NCBI RefSeq assembly: GCF_004104355.1
Contig: NZ_RJLM01000001.1
Coordinates: forward strand, 248,001 to 312,000
Length of the DNA: 64,000 nt
Direction of reading: 5' to 3'
From: Photobacterium chitinilyticum
GTDB lineage: Bacteria > Pseudomonadota > Gammaproteobacteria > Enterobacterales > Vibrionaceae
This document shows, piece by piece, positions 28,879 to 38,140 of this stretch. How positions within the stretch are numbered: position 1 is the stretch's first letter; every line of letters starts with the position of its first letter. A program made the position numbers and the translations under genes. The notes beneath the pieces were generated by a model. That model ran no database searches. It was not told the DNA's origin and saw nothing but the letters and a program-made list of their open reading frames with translations.

Positions 28879-28897
28879 AGTAGACTTCGGGTCTACT
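28879..28897. other. Hairpin in the sodB upstream region
   Basis: AGTAGAC-TTCGG-GTCTACT, a 7-bp stem with a stable UUCG-type loop, about 55 bp before sodB. A second short G/C-run hairpin (GGGGACAAGCCCCC) follows at about 28855-28866. The leader is thus structured, which would fit small-RNA control, but no RyhB pairing was tested. The rest of the 28828-29199 gap holds no gene I can support. Confidence 0.35.
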
Positions 28898-29199
28898 TAT
28901 TGTTTTGAAACTGACTGATATCAATCATATTACGCCACTATACTCACTGGCATGGTGGCAGAATGTGACTGCTGAGGTATTTTAGCAAGTTTTTACTTTA
29001 TTAAAACCCCCTGTCCAATAAAAAATAGCACCTCGTCGAGGGATCTGCAGTGAAACTTAGCTAAATTATACGCCCGGATAATTGTGCACTTTGTATTAAA
29101 AATACCCATACAGATATTAGGCGTTTTTTTCCTCGGCATGACAAAGTAGAATGATGTCTGTGAAACTCAACTTATAAATAAGTGTCGCAAGAGGAAGCT

Positions 29200-29541
29200 A
29201 TGGAAACTATCGACAAGATTAAGCAACAGATTGCTGAAAACTCAATTCTGTTATACATGAAGGGGTCACCAAAACTGCCTAGCTGTGGTTTTTCATCTCA
29301 GGCATCTCAGGCGCTAATGGCGTGTGGTGAGAAGTTTGCTTATGTCGATATTCTGCAAAATCCAGATATCCGTGCAGAACTTCCTACCTATGCACAGTGG
29401 CCGACGTTCCCTCAATTATGGATTGAAGGCGAGTTGGTTGGCGGTTGTGACATTATCCTTGAGATGTTCCAGAAAGGCGAACTGCAGCCACTGATCAAAG
29501 AAGCGGCTGAGCGTCGTGACGGTGAAGCGGCTGCGGAGTAA
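29200..29541 (+). CDS. grxD: Monothiol glutaredoxin 4 (CGFS type)
   Basis: A 113-residue monothiol glutaredoxin that carries and delivers 2Fe-2S clusters. It has the signature SCGFSSQA with the single active Cys at about residue 29, KGSPKLP before it, WPTFPQLWIEGELVGGCDI for glutathione binding, and an acidic tail. The ATG at 29200 is used because AGGA precedes it by five bases; the frame extends upstream without support. It is divergent from sodB and followed by a strong terminator. Confidence 0.96.
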   Translation: METIDKIKQQIAENSILLYMKGSPKLPSCGFSSQASQALMACGEKFAYVDILQNPDIRAELPTYAQWPTFPQLWIEGELVGGCDIILEMFQKGELQPLIKEAAERRDGEAAAE

Positions 29542-29576
29542 TCTCTCCAGTCCGGCTAGCACTAACATTACTAAGG

Positions 29577-29601
29577 GCCCCGACTAGAGTCGGGGCTTTT
29601 T
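29577..29601 (+). terminator. Terminator of grxD
   Basis: GCCCCGACT and AGTCGGGGC form a 9-bp GC-rich stem followed by five T residues, 35 bp after the grxD stop. Confidence 0.92.
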
Positions 29602-29935
29602 ATTATGAGTTACTTTTGGTTGACATAGTAGGTTGAAAGGTTGGTGGTACCGGCATTATCGAACGTAGCGACTAAACGTTGCGGTTTTATGTCCCGGATG
29701 TGCCTGCCTGTTGTCAGTTGTTGTGTCTTTGGTAGCAAGAGGAGAACTCTTCTTGGTGATGTAGATGTGGTGATGTATATGTAGGGAGGAAAGCTAAAAC
29801 AACAGGCAATGATAATGCGCCTGCCTAGTGGTAGATTAGTTTAGTTATCATTACTCACATCCTTGTAAGGCGTTGTTTTATAAGTGAATACCTTGTAATC
29901 CTTGGTTTGTGACACTGCCTTATAAAAAAGAGCCT
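29602..29935. other. Intergenic spacer, no gene seen
   Basis: Between convergent grxD and the receiver-TPR gene. It contains a short AAGAG/CTCTT hairpin near 29737 but no T-tract, no strong ORF and no recognised RNA. Confidence 0.4.
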
Positions 29936-31261
29936 TTAGCTTGTCACCGTTAGCGAGGGCGTATCGATTTTAACCAGAACCTTCAGGGCCAGGGACTGTA
30001 ACCGAGAGAGAGAACTGGCTGCTGCCGGTGTATTGGTGCTATCAAGTTGTTGTTTCATCTGGCTGAGTTCTTCGTTTAGCTCAAGATCACGATAACCTAT
30101 ACAAATAAGAAAGCCGGTTTCAAAATCAGTAATGTCATTCTCGGGGATCTGGGCTAATAGCTCAGCAGCCAACGCTGTATTTCCTATCTGCGCCAAGCGT
30201 AGCGCCTGAAGAGCTTTTTGGATCGCTTTAGAGGTTAGGCTACTTTCGTTTCCTCTGCTGATCCGGTGCCACACGGTATCTGCACGCCAGTTTTGCAAGG
30301 CGTTTTTATCTGTATTGCACATGTCAGCATAGATGGATAAACCCCGTTGGCCTGGTGTGTCCCACATGGAGTGAGGCAGTAGGTTTGCAACCTGTAACAA
30401 GTGCGGGATGGCTTTTTCAAAATTATTACCGGCAATATGCAGCCATGCGATGTTGAGAGTCTGTTCGACGCTACTGTTATGCAATTGCAATGCGCGTTGA
30501 ATAGTTTGTTCGGCGTCAGGCCACCGTTCTGCTTCAATACAGATTTCCGTTTTGAGGTTTAAAAGGCGAACATTAAACTTGTTCTCTTCAATTAACATAT
30601 TGATCTGCTGAAGTGCTGTCTTGTATTGCTGTTTATTCAGTAATATCTCAACCTGTTTGATTCTTGCCGGTAGGTGATTATGTAGTTGGAGCAAGCCAGA
30701 CAGCATCGCCTGGGCTTCATCGTATTGCTGGTTTTTACAAAGCAGATTGGCAATATGAATGATGCCGCTCTTCAGTGCCATGGTATCTGGCGCACTGGCA
30801 AAGAGTGGTTTGACTTCAGCTAGACCTTTCTTATTGAAAGCCTGCTCAAGGCGTTGGCAGAACTCACGTCTTAACAGTCCGGAAGAAACACGCTTAATGA
30901 TATCGTCTGAACGGATAGGCTTGATCAGGTAACCGTCGGGCTCGAGTTGGGAGTAGCCGAGGAAAACATCCTGGCTGTCATTGCCGGTAACAATGTAAAC
31001 CAGCGTCTGTTGTTTGAGAATGTCCTTGTAACGTAAATATTCGAGTAGGTGCAATCCGGTACTGCCCGTCCCAAGGTTATGGTCGATAAGCAGAATATCG
31101 AATTTTTGTTTGTTACAGGCTGCAATTGCTCCCTTGGCGCTGGCAGTACTAATTATATTATTCATCGGTACTCCGAGATTCATGAGCAATGCACGGGTAG
31201 CACTTTGAATTATGTTACTGTCATCGACGATCAAGTAAGTGGATTGAGCAAGTATTTCCAT
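29936..31261 (-). CDS. Response regulator with TPR-like C-terminal region
   Basis: A 441-residue cytoplasmic protein. Residues 1-130 or so are a receiver domain: acidic pocket IVDDS (13-14), phospho-acceptor Asp60 in ILLIDHNLG, Thr in YIVTGN and Lys in YLIKPI. The rest is an all-helical tetratricopeptide-type repeat array (for example LLCKNQQYDEAQAMLSGLLQ, LHIAGNNFEKAIPHLLQVA) with no DNA-binding or enzymatic domain, so output should be by protein contact. No histidine kinase is adjacent. Similar REC-TPR proteins occur in marine gammaproteobacteria, without a settled role. It is a single-gene unit. Confidence 0.87.
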   Translation of the reverse strand: MEILAQSTYLIVDDSNIIQSATRALLMNLGVPMNNIISTASAKGAIAACNKQKFDILLIDHNLGTGSTGLHLLEYLRYKDILKQQTLVYIVTGNDSQDVFLGYSQLEPDGYLIKPIRSDDIIKRVSSGLLRREFCQRLEQAFNKKGLAEVKPLFASAPDTMALKSGIIHIANLLCKNQQYDEAQAMLSGLLQLHNHLPARIKQVEILLNKQQYKTALQQINMLIEENKFNVRLLNLKTEICIEAERWPDAEQTIQRALQLHNSSVEQTLNIAWLHIAGNNFEKAIPHLLQVANLLPHSMWDTPGQRGLSIYADMCNTDKNALQNWRADTVWHRISRGNESSLTSKAIQKALQALRLAQIGNTALAAELLAQIPENDITDFETGFLICIGYRDLELNEELSQMKQQLDSTNTPAAASSLSRLQSLALKVLVKIDTPSLTVTS

Positions 31262-31391
31262 ATAGGAGCTCCATCACGAAAAAACATGTATCCGTATGAA
31301 TCAACTATAGTTTAGAAAAAATAGCATATGAAATATATTGGTTATGTTTTGCGCTAATTAACAGAAGTGAATGTAACTGATACGAAACAAA

Positions 31392-31415
31392 AAAAGACCG
31401 CATTCGCGGTCTTTT
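31392..31415 (-). terminator. Terminator of the YuiF-type transporter gene
   Basis: AAAAGACCGC-ATTC-GCGGTCTTTT stem 35 bp after the transporter stop; T residues follow on the minus strand. Confidence 0.88.
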
Positions 31416-31449
31416 ATTATTGCATCTAATATGGTGCGTATTACTTACA

Positions 31450-32787
31450 CTACAGAATCATAGAGGCTAACCAGCCGAAGGCAATCAGAGGCAGATTGTA
31501 GTGGATGAAAGTCGGCACGACCGTTTCCCAAACGTGTTCATGCTGACCGTCGGCATTCAGACCTGCCGTTGGACCCAGTGTTGAGTCTGACGCCGGAGAA
31601 CCCGCATCGCCCAGAGCTGCTGCAGTACCGACGAGCGCGACAGTCGCCAGTGGCGAGAAGCCGAAAGTCAGGCAAAGCGGAACATAGATAGTTGCCAGAA
31701 TTGGGATCGTCGAAAATGAAGAGCCAATCCCCATGGTGACCAGCAGGCCGACAACCAGCATCAGTAGCGCAGCCAATGGTTTGTTATCGCCAATGACATC
31801 AGCCAAAGAGCTAACCAGTGTTTCAACACCGCCAGTAGCCTTCATTACCGAGGCGAAGCCCGCCGCCGCGATCATGATGAAGCCAATCATTGCCATCATG
31901 TGAACACCTTTGGTGAACACATCATGGGTCTCTTTCCATTTGATCACGCCGCCAAATGTGAACACCATGAAGCCAATCAGGCCGCCGATAATCATGGAGC
32001 CACTGTATAGCTGGGCACCTAGAGCAGCAACAATCGCACCGATGGCAATATAGACATGCTGCATGTTGATTTCAGCATGCTCTGGCTCGTTGGCAAGGAT
32101 CTTCTCTTCAGAGTACTCACGAGGTTTGCGGTAGCTAAAGAAAGTAGCAACAAGTAGGCCGAAAATCATTCCAAGGGCAGGCAATAGCATTGCATACGGA
32201 ACCTGACCAGCCGTTACATCCAGGCCGTTGTCATGTAAGTTTTTCAGCAAGATATTGTTGAGGAAAATACCGCCAAAGCCGACAGGCAGAACCATATACG
32301 GTGTTACCAGACCGAATGTCAGTACACAGGCAATCAGGCGACGATCCAGTTTCAATTTTGCAAATACATGCAGCAGGGGTGGGATCACAATTGGAATAAA
32401 CGCGATATGAACCGGGATTGCGTTCTGAGAAGATATGGCAAGAAGCACTAAAATGATAAGAACGGAATATTTCACACCTGTTGCAGTCGCTGCGTTTTCA
32501 TGGCCGCTAATACGTTTAATCACTTTTTGCGCCAGTACATCAGTGATGCCTGAACGTGAAATTGCGACGGCAAACGTACCGAGCATGGCATAGCTCAGGG
32601 CGGTAGTGGCACCGCCACCTAAACCGCCTTCAAATGCGGAAACGGTTTCTGCCAGGGGCATCCCGCCGATAAGGCCACCTATAATGGCACTGAAGGTAAG
32701 CGCAACGACAACATTGACCCGCATTAAAGCAAGGACAAGCATGACGCATACCGAAATAACTACTGGGTTCATAAAACTAAGATCCAT
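31450..32787 (-). CDS. Na+/H+ antiporter-superfamily permease (YuiF-like)
   Basis: A polytopic inner-membrane protein of 445 residues with about 11-12 hydrophobic segments. Visible family features are the short N-terminal antiporter domain ([17 protein letters not shown]), [46 protein letters not shown], and the C-terminal [18 protein letters not shown]. It belongs to the broad NhaC/ion-transporter superfamily and resembles Bacillus YuiF, for which amino-acid uptake has also been proposed. The substrate is therefore left open. It is not close in sequence to nhaC at 24799-26238. Monocistronic. Confidence 0.82.
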   Translation of the reverse strand: MDLSFMNPVVISVCVMLVLALMRVNVVVALTFSAIIGGLIGGMPLAETVSAFEGGLGGGATTALSYAMLGTFAVAISRSGITDVLAQKVIKRISGHENAATATGVKYSVLIILVLLAISSQNAIPVHIAFIPIVIPPLLHVFAKLKLDRRLIACVLTFGLVTPYMVLPVGFGGIFLNNILLKNLHDNGLDVTAGQVPYAMLLPALGMIFGLLVATFFSYRKPREYSEEKILANEPEHAEINMQHVYIAIGAIVAALGAQLYSGSMIIGGLIGFMVFTFGGVIKWKETHDVFTKGVHMMAMIGFIMIAAAGFASVMKATGGVETLVSSLADVIGDNKPLAALLMLVVGLLVTMGIGSSFSTIPILATIYVPLCLTFGFSPLATVALVGTAAALGDAGSPASDSTLGPTAGLNADGQHEHVWETVVPTFIHYNLPLIAFGWLASMIL

Positions 32788-33074
32788 CCGTTGTGTTATG
32801 GCATATGTGTAAAGTTATTATTATTTTTGGCTGTTTCGCTCAAAAACATTCAGTTTGCTGAAATTTTACGACATGTCGAGAAAAATTTGATGCTGGCAAG
32901 GTATTTTATTTTTTCTGCCCGGTGTCTCAGCCTTGTCGCAAAGCTGTGCCTATACTGTTCCTGCAATGAACACTATGTATAACCGTTAGCGATAACAATA
33001 TGTTAGCGCTGATTATCGAACGCAATGCCTTGCCTGTCATCACTTGGTAGGGGATTCACTAAATGGAGTTTGTT

Positions 33075-33680
33075 ATGAGTGTACTAGTAGGCCGTCCTGC
33101 CCCTGACTTTACTGCTGCAGCAGTTCTCGGCAATGGCGAAATCGTCGAGCAGTTTAATTTGAAACAGCACACGCAGGGGAAAGCGGCGGTTATTTTCTTC
33201 TATCCGCTGGATTTTACCTTTGTTTGTCCCTCTGAGCTGATTGCTTTCGACAAGCGTTTTGCTGACTTCCAAGCCAAAGGTGTGGAGGTGATCGGAGTTT
33301 CGATTGATTCACAGTTCTCTCATAACGCATGGCGCAATACGGCGGTGGAAGATGGCGGTATTGGCCCGGTTCAGTATCCTTTGGTTGCCGATACCAAACA
33401 TGAGATCTGCAAGGCGTATGATGTGGAGCATCCTGAAGCCGGTGTGGCATTCCGTGGTTCATTCCTGATTGACAAAGAAGGTATGGTTCGCCACCAAGTG
33501 GTGAATGATTTGCCGTTGGGCCGTAATATCGATGAAATGCTGCGAATGGTTGATGCGCTTCAGTTCCATGAAAAGAACGGTGAAGTGTGCCCGGCGCAGT
33601 GGGAAAAAGGCAAGGAAGGAATGGATGCGTCACCGCAAGGGGTGGCGAAGTACCTGTCTGAGCATACCGATGATCTGTAA
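33075..33680 (+). CDS. Typical 2-Cys peroxiredoxin (AhpC/Prx1 type)
   Basis: A 201-residue thiol peroxidase that reduces hydrogen and organic peroxides. The peroxidatic Cys is in DFTFVCPSELIAF (about residue 50) and the resolving Cys in NGEVCPAQW (about 171). GGIGPVQYPLVAD and the C-terminal YL motif mark a sensitive-type loop and tail. The start at 33075 is preferred over 33063 because GGAG, six bases upstream, lies inside the longer frame. No ahpF is adjacent, so reduction probably depends on thioredoxin. A CGATAA/TTATCG inverted pair lies upstream but does not match OxyR sites well. Confidence 0.95.
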   Translation: MSVLVGRPAPDFTAAAVLGNGEIVEQFNLKQHTQGKAAVIFFYPLDFTFVCPSELIAFDKRFADFQAKGVEVIGVSIDSQFSHNAWRNTAVEDGGIGPVQYPLVADTKHEICKAYDVEHPEAGVAFRGSFLIDKEGMVRHQVVNDLPLGRNIDEMLRMVDALQFHEKNGEVCPAQWEKGKEGMDASPQGVAKYLSEHTDDL

Positions 33681-33719
33681 GTAACTTACAGGCGATTTTT
33701 GATCGCTATTGGATAAAGG

Positions 33720-33747
33720 AAAGGCTAGCCGGATGGCTAGCCTTTTT
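33720..33747. terminator. Terminator between the peroxiredoxin and volA genes
   Basis: AAAGGCTAGCC-GGAT-GGCTAGCCTTT followed by T residues, between convergent genes; the A-rich left flank lets it work in both directions. Confidence 0.88.
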
Positions 33748-33761
33748 GTTTTTGGTCCAAG

Positions 33762-36242
33762 TTAGAAACCAAATTGCTTAGTTGAGGATTCTGGTAAGGT
33801 TGCCGAAAGAACTGAGTTGTTATTCGGGACCGTTAGGCTTGTACCGTCACCATTGGCCATGCTGGCAATGTGATCTTGCATTTCGCCGGTTGCATTGTCT
33901 GCACCAGAATCATCACGATCTTGCTTCTGGCTGTTATGAACACCTTCCGTGAAGTAGGTAACATGTTTGACCAAAGACAATACATTGCTATTGGTGACCG
34001 TCAGGTTTAGTAGGCTTTCGTCGGCCAATGGCAAGGTTCCGCCAAATTTTGAGTAAGGCTTTTTGATTGTTGTGCCAGGGACTGTACTCCCGAACGTAAG
34101 TTGATTTGGAATTGTGTTGTCGTCCTTCACCATTGATAGGTAGACCGGCAGCCCGCTGCTGATCTGCGGAGCATGGTTGAGAGGATCAATGGTATCCAGA
34201 ATCGTTTGTGCGGCATAGGCAAAGTCACTGAAGTTTTTATATACCTCGGTTAGGGTTGCAATGGATGTGGGATCACCATTACCAATCAGAGCCGCTTCAT
34301 AATTTCCATAACAGGTTTTATAGTCCCAACCCTTTGCACTACAAAATGCTTTGAAGCTAGGCTTGGCCCCTGCCAGCAGGTTGCCTTTTACAAAGTTGCC
34401 GAAGTTTCCGGACTCCAAAAGAAGATATGGAATACCGGCGCCCGGGTTGGCAAGTGCCAGTTTGTTGATATTAAAGAACAGCGCATCATTTTGCTGGTCT
34501 GCAGCAGATGTGCCGAGTGGGCGGTTGGCAACGTTGCCTAAAGCAACCCCGGTCATTGCACCTAAAGAGTGGCCGATGTAACTGACGCCTTTGTCTGGGT
34601 TTAGCCAGCCAAATGTTCCCATCGCACCCGCATTTCCTTGCTTAATGGAGGCAAATAATCTGCCGATAGCAACACGAAGGTTGATTTGGTCCATGACGCT
34701 CTGGCGCAGGTTGTCTCGTCCTACCGGTAATGTTTCAAGGTTTAGGAAGATTTCAGGCTTGGTCGATGCTGTAATCGTACCTGCTCCTGGAATTGTTACG
34801 CCACGTGTACCATGTAAAGGCAGGTCAATCGCAAAGATTGCGTTACAGGTGCTGTCGATGATGGTATCTGGCAATGAACTGGTTTTCAGCTCTTCTTTGC
34901 TTGCCGTGATCCCGTGCTGGTATATGCTGACGGTGTTTTTTTCATTCGCTTGGCAACCGCTGGCAGCCGGTGGCAGGACTAAGGTGTACTCAACTTCCTG
35001 CACTGATTTGAGTTTTGGTACCGGGCTGTAGCGTGTTATTAGGCGATCGCTATCAAGCTGGTTTCCGTCGGACAGGGTGATCGTCTTTCCTGTTAACAGA
35101 GGAAGGACTTTTAGCTGCACAGCCGGATCGGAGCCTACATTTTCAAGGTCGTCCTGGGTGATGCCCCAGGTTGTCAGCTTCTGCATTACGATGGCTTTGT
35201 CAGCGCTGCTTGCCGTTTCGTCTCCCAGCAGGTTCTTGATGGCAGCCAAGCTTGGCATGCCGCTTTGCCACGGAGTGGTCGAGAACTTGTCAGCCGCTGT
35301 TTCGAGGAAGTAAGGCAGATATACTTTTCCGGTATAGACTTCGTTCGTTCCACCGACAGTATTCCCCGCTGATGTAGGGGGGGTCATTGTATAAAGCTTG
35401 GCTAAATCTGTCGCGGAGACATCACCGATTGCGGACCCCTGCCATACACTCGCTGCACCGTTTTTCAATGCAAGCGCTGTTGCGGCTTTTCCTGCAAACA
35501 GAACGTCACCCGCCGAGGCGGTAGTAAACCAGCTGGTAAAGATGATCTTGTTTTTATCAATCCCGGCTACTGCAAACGTTGCCTCACTAGCATGGGTTAG
35601 ATCCTGTGCTGGTTCGAGTTCTTTGACTGGCGCTTTTGTCGTTGATTTCAAAACGGCATAGCTGTTAGTCATACCGACTTCGTTGCCTTTGATATCTTTT
35701 AAATCAGAGGTGACAGCAAATTGATATTGGCTAGCCGGTTTTAATGGCTTGGTCAGCAATACAGTCAAGGTTTTTCCTGAGGCAAAAACTTTGAAATCAC
35801 CGTTAGCCTGGGTCAGTCGCTTGGGGGGTATGCTGGCATAATCTTTGGATGTCGGATCGCCAGTTTCTAGCAAGTAAAATCCATCAGCGGCGGTTGCGCT
35901 GTCCAAATCATTGCCGGTAAAGTCGATGATTATTGGTTGGTTGGTACTCCAACCGTCGGTCTTACCCATAGTCACAAGCGGATCGGACCATTTAGTCGGA
36001 TCTTTTGCTAATTTTTCGGTGGCTAGGGTTCCATCGTTTTTATCCATGGCCAGGTAGGTCGGTTTGATTACAACCGGAGCACTTGGATTGGAAATTAAGT
36101 CAAATTTGATCTTAGTTTCTGCTTTCAGGCTCTTTTCGATGATTGGATCAATTGTTGGTTTGCCTGTAACTTCTCCTTCGTTACCGCAGCCATATAAGCC
36201 AATACTTGATGCAATGAGTATCGCTAGAATATTCTTTTTCAT
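33762..36242 (-). CDS. volA: VolA-type surface lysophospholipase lipoprotein
   Basis: VolA is a Vibrio outer-membrane lipoprotein that cleaves lysophosphatidylcholine so that the released fatty acid can enter through FadL. The 826-residue protein starts with a lipoprotein signal (MKKNILAILIASSIG, lipobox LYGC, lipid on Cys19) and has an N-terminal Ig-like region with large-lipase style repeats. An alpha/beta-hydrolase domain follows, with nucleophile Ser559 in YIGHSLGAM. It ends in Phe-Gly-Phe. It lies 51 bp downstream of fadL on the same strand, the same pairing known from V. cholerae, so free fatty acid release and uptake are coupled. Confidence 0.88.
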   Translation of the reverse strand: MKKNILAILIASSIGLYGCGNEGEVTGKPTIDPIIEKSLKAETKIKFDLISNPSAPVVIKPTYLAMDKNDGTLATEKLAKDPTKWSDPLVTMGKTDGWSTNQPIIIDFTGNDLDSATAADGFYLLETGDPTSKDYASIPPKRLTQANGDFKVFASGKTLTVLLTKPLKPASQYQFAVTSDLKDIKGNEVGMTNSYAVLKSTTKAPVKELEPAQDLTHASEATFAVAGIDKNKIIFTSWFTTASAGDVLFAGKAATALALKNGAASVWQGSAIGDVSATDLAKLYTMTPPTSAGNTVGGTNEVYTGKVYLPYFLETAADKFSTTPWQSGMPSLAAIKNLLGDETASSADKAIVMQKLTTWGITQDDLENVGSDPAVQLKVLPLLTGKTITLSDGNQLDSDRLITRYSPVPKLKSVQEVEYTLVLPPAASGCQANEKNTVSIYQHGITASKEELKTSSLPDTIIDSTCNAIFAIDLPLHGTRGVTIPGAGTITASTKPEIFLNLETLPVGRDNLRQSVMDQINLRVAIGRLFASIKQGNAGAMGTFGWLNPDKGVSYIGHSLGAMTGVALGNVANRPLGTSAADQQNDALFFNINKLALANPGAGIPYLLLESGNFGNFVKGNLLAGAKPSFKAFCSAKGWDYKTCYGNYEAALIGNGDPTSIATLTEVYKNFSDFAYAAQTILDTIDPLNHAPQISSGLPVYLSMVKDDNTIPNQLTFGSTVPGTTIKKPYSKFGGTLPLADESLLNLTVTNSNVLSLVKHVTYFTEGVHNSQKQDRDDSGADNATGEMQDHIASMANGDGTSLTVPNNNSVLSATLPESSTKQFGF

Positions 36243-36293
36243 GTTATATCCCTATCTTCAAATCATATTGCAGCTTTGTGGGGCTACAGAGTC

Positions 36294-37538
36294 CTAGAAT
36301 TTATAATTGATTTGCGCGGCGCTGATAATTGCACCACCGGAAGAGGTGAATGAGGTACCATCTTCCACAAAGGTGGTTTCTTTACCGTCTAGATAGGTCA
36401 GGGCAACATCAAATGACATGCTTTTGCTGTAGGCATAGGTAGCTCCTGCTGAGTACCAGTAACGGTCTGTATCAGGAATACTTAGGGTTGATTTGCCTGC
36501 TTGCTCGTCGAAGGCAAAACCGGCACGAAGGGTCCATTCCGGATTGAGGGTGTAGGTTGCCCCGATTGAGTAACGGGCATTATCGTCATAATCTTCTTCT
36601 TTCAGAAGGCAAACACCGGCTTGTCCATTATAGCCAGGGTTACATTGGTCTCCGGTACCTCGCAGTTCTTCAAATTTGCTGTATTGAATCCACTGAATAC
36701 TATAGTGAACAGCCCATTGGTTATTCAGAGCGTGGTAGCCGGAGAATTCTGCAATAGCGGGTAGAACAACAGAAAGGTCACCGGGAACCGTATTATTGGC
36801 TGTACCGGTAATGAGGCCAGTGTAATCGGTAAAATCGCCCTCAAAATCCAGGTCAACCTGCGAGCGATAGCTCAGCCCGAAACGATGGTTGTCATTGATT
36901 TCATAGAGTGCGCCGATGTTCCAGCCCCAGCCTGTGGTATCCCCTTCCATTTTCATACTTTGATCACTAGGTTCACCACCTGCAACGGTAGCGAGTGACC
37001 CCAAAAAGCGCGTAAGCTCGGCATCGCCGTAGACGAGGCTGACACCACCGCCGATGCTGAAATTTTCATTAATGCGGTAGGCAATATTGGGGTTGAAGTT
37101 CAGTGTTATCAGCGAGGTCTCACCGGCAGCGGAGCCTGCGTTAAAATCTGCCGGGTATTCAGTTGCAACACCGTAGCTGGTAAACAGTGCCAGCCCGACC
37201 GCGAAGCGATCGTTGACGGGATGAATATAATAACCTGCGGGTACTAAAGCTAGAGGTGCGACATCTTTTGCCGTTTGACCGAAATCATTGTCTCTAACTT
37301 CGATATTAGGATCGACAATGGTTAATCCACCAGACAACTCAGCGGTTTTAAAAAGGGTCATTGCGGCAGGGTTGCGAGCTAATACTGACGCATTATCTGC
37401 GACAGCTGCTTCCCCTGAGAACGCTCTGCCTAAGCCAGAAGCAGAATGTTCGTTTACCTGAAAGCCAGCAGCGTTGACATTGATAGACATTAATGCCGCG
37501 GTTACGGCAACGGCGGTTAGTGTTATTTTTCTGGACAT
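36294..37538 (-). CDS. fadL: Long-chain fatty acid outer-membrane transporter FadL
   Basis: A 414-residue outer-membrane beta-barrel of the OMPP1/FadL family, importing long-chain fatty acids. It has a signal peptide (MSRKITLTAVAVTAALMSINVNA, cleaved before AGFQVNEHS), the conserved N-terminal hatch NEHSASGLGRAFSGEAAVADNASVLARNPAAM, and a C-terminal Phe (INYKF) typical of outer-membrane proteins. It is the first gene of the fadL-volA unit. I found no clear FadR palindrome in its upstream region, unlike fadH. E. coli FadL is 446 residues; this is a shorter Vibrio-type member. Confidence 0.93.
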   Translation of the reverse strand: MSRKITLTAVAVTAALMSINVNAAGFQVNEHSASGLGRAFSGEAAVADNASVLARNPAAMTLFKTAELSGGLTIVDPNIEVRDNDFGQTAKDVAPLALVPAGYYIHPVNDRFAVGLALFTSYGVATEYPADFNAGSAAGETSLITLNFNPNIAYRINENFSIGGGVSLVYGDAELTRFLGSLATVAGGEPSDQSMKMEGDTTGWGWNIGALYEINDNHRFGLSYRSQVDLDFEGDFTDYTGLITGTANNTVPGDLSVVLPAIAEFSGYHALNNQWAVHYSIQWIQYSKFEELRGTGDQCNPGYNGQAGVCLLKEEDYDDNARYSIGATYTLNPEWTLRAGFAFDEQAGKSTLSIPDTDRYWYSAGATYAYSKSMSFDVALTYLDGKETTFVEDGTSFTSSGGAIISAAQINYKF

Positions 37539-37905
37539 TATTATATTTGCCTCTCTGATCTTTGCTTCTTGTTCTTGTTCTTCATTCCATGAAGGAAAAA
37601 CAAATAAGTGAGATACGGTTCCACGCCGAGTCAGATAAAACAGGCTCTATGTTTAACGCGTTCAGAACAAGGCATGTTGCTCTGGCATGTTGGTTTTGTG
37701 TTGTTATGACACAGGGTGATTATGCGCACGCGAGAATTCCTTCATAGAATCAATCTGAAACGATATGAAACAGTATTAATCAGTATAAGGATGAAAAATA
37801 AAAATGTTAACCCGTTGTAACACGTTGTTTTTGTGGAAAATCGACAATCGAATGGTATGCAATATAATTATGTTTTAAACGTATGTTTTAAATAAAATGG
37901 CCGTT

Positions 37906-38065
37906 TAGAAACATGATTCTAAAAGCCCAGCATAACTGGGTCCATAGGAGGTCTGATGAGTTTTGCGTGTTTAATTTTTGAGACACTGTGTTTTTTTCTG
38001 TTTGAGGTTCAGAAAGTGGTTATTTGTCTAATGTTTTCATTTGTTAACAGTCTCACAAAAATAAA
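37906..38065 (-). pseudogene. Decayed duplicate of the 3' end of rnt with its terminator
   Basis: This stretch aligns along its length with 38072-38240, which holds the rnt terminator and last 30 or so codons. Shared blocks include GTTT(A/G)GAAACAT, GATGAGTT, GCGTGTTT, TCAGTTTGAGGTTC-like and CATTTGTTAACA. Read in the rnt frame it gives FCETVNK and then a stop where rnt has Trp, followed by a one-base deletion and further stops. It is thus a tandem duplication that has drifted. Its own hairpin (CCCAG-TTATG-CTGGG, then CTTTT, at 37921-37940) still looks like a working terminator but differs in sequence from that of rnt. Confidence 0.7.
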
Positions 38066-38089
38066 TTGAGCGTTTGGAAACATCACTCT

Positions 38090-38111
38090 AAAACCCCACA
38101 GGGTGCGGGGC
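38090..38111 (-). terminator. Terminator of rnt
   Basis: On the minus strand CCCC-G-CAC-CCT-GTG-GGGG followed by TTTTAG, about 30 bp past the rnt stop. Confidence 0.75.
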
Positions 38112-38140
38112 TTTAAGTGGTCCGATGAGTTCGGCGTGTT

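Noticed and set aside
32990-33035. OxyR site upstream of the peroxiredoxin gene
   Set aside because: Only a CGATAA/TTATCG pair is present; the four-part ATAG/CTAT spacing of OxyR is not.
37690-37715. CRP site upstream of fadL
   Set aside because: TGTGT and ACACA half-sites are separated by seven bases, not the required six, and TGTGA is not matched.
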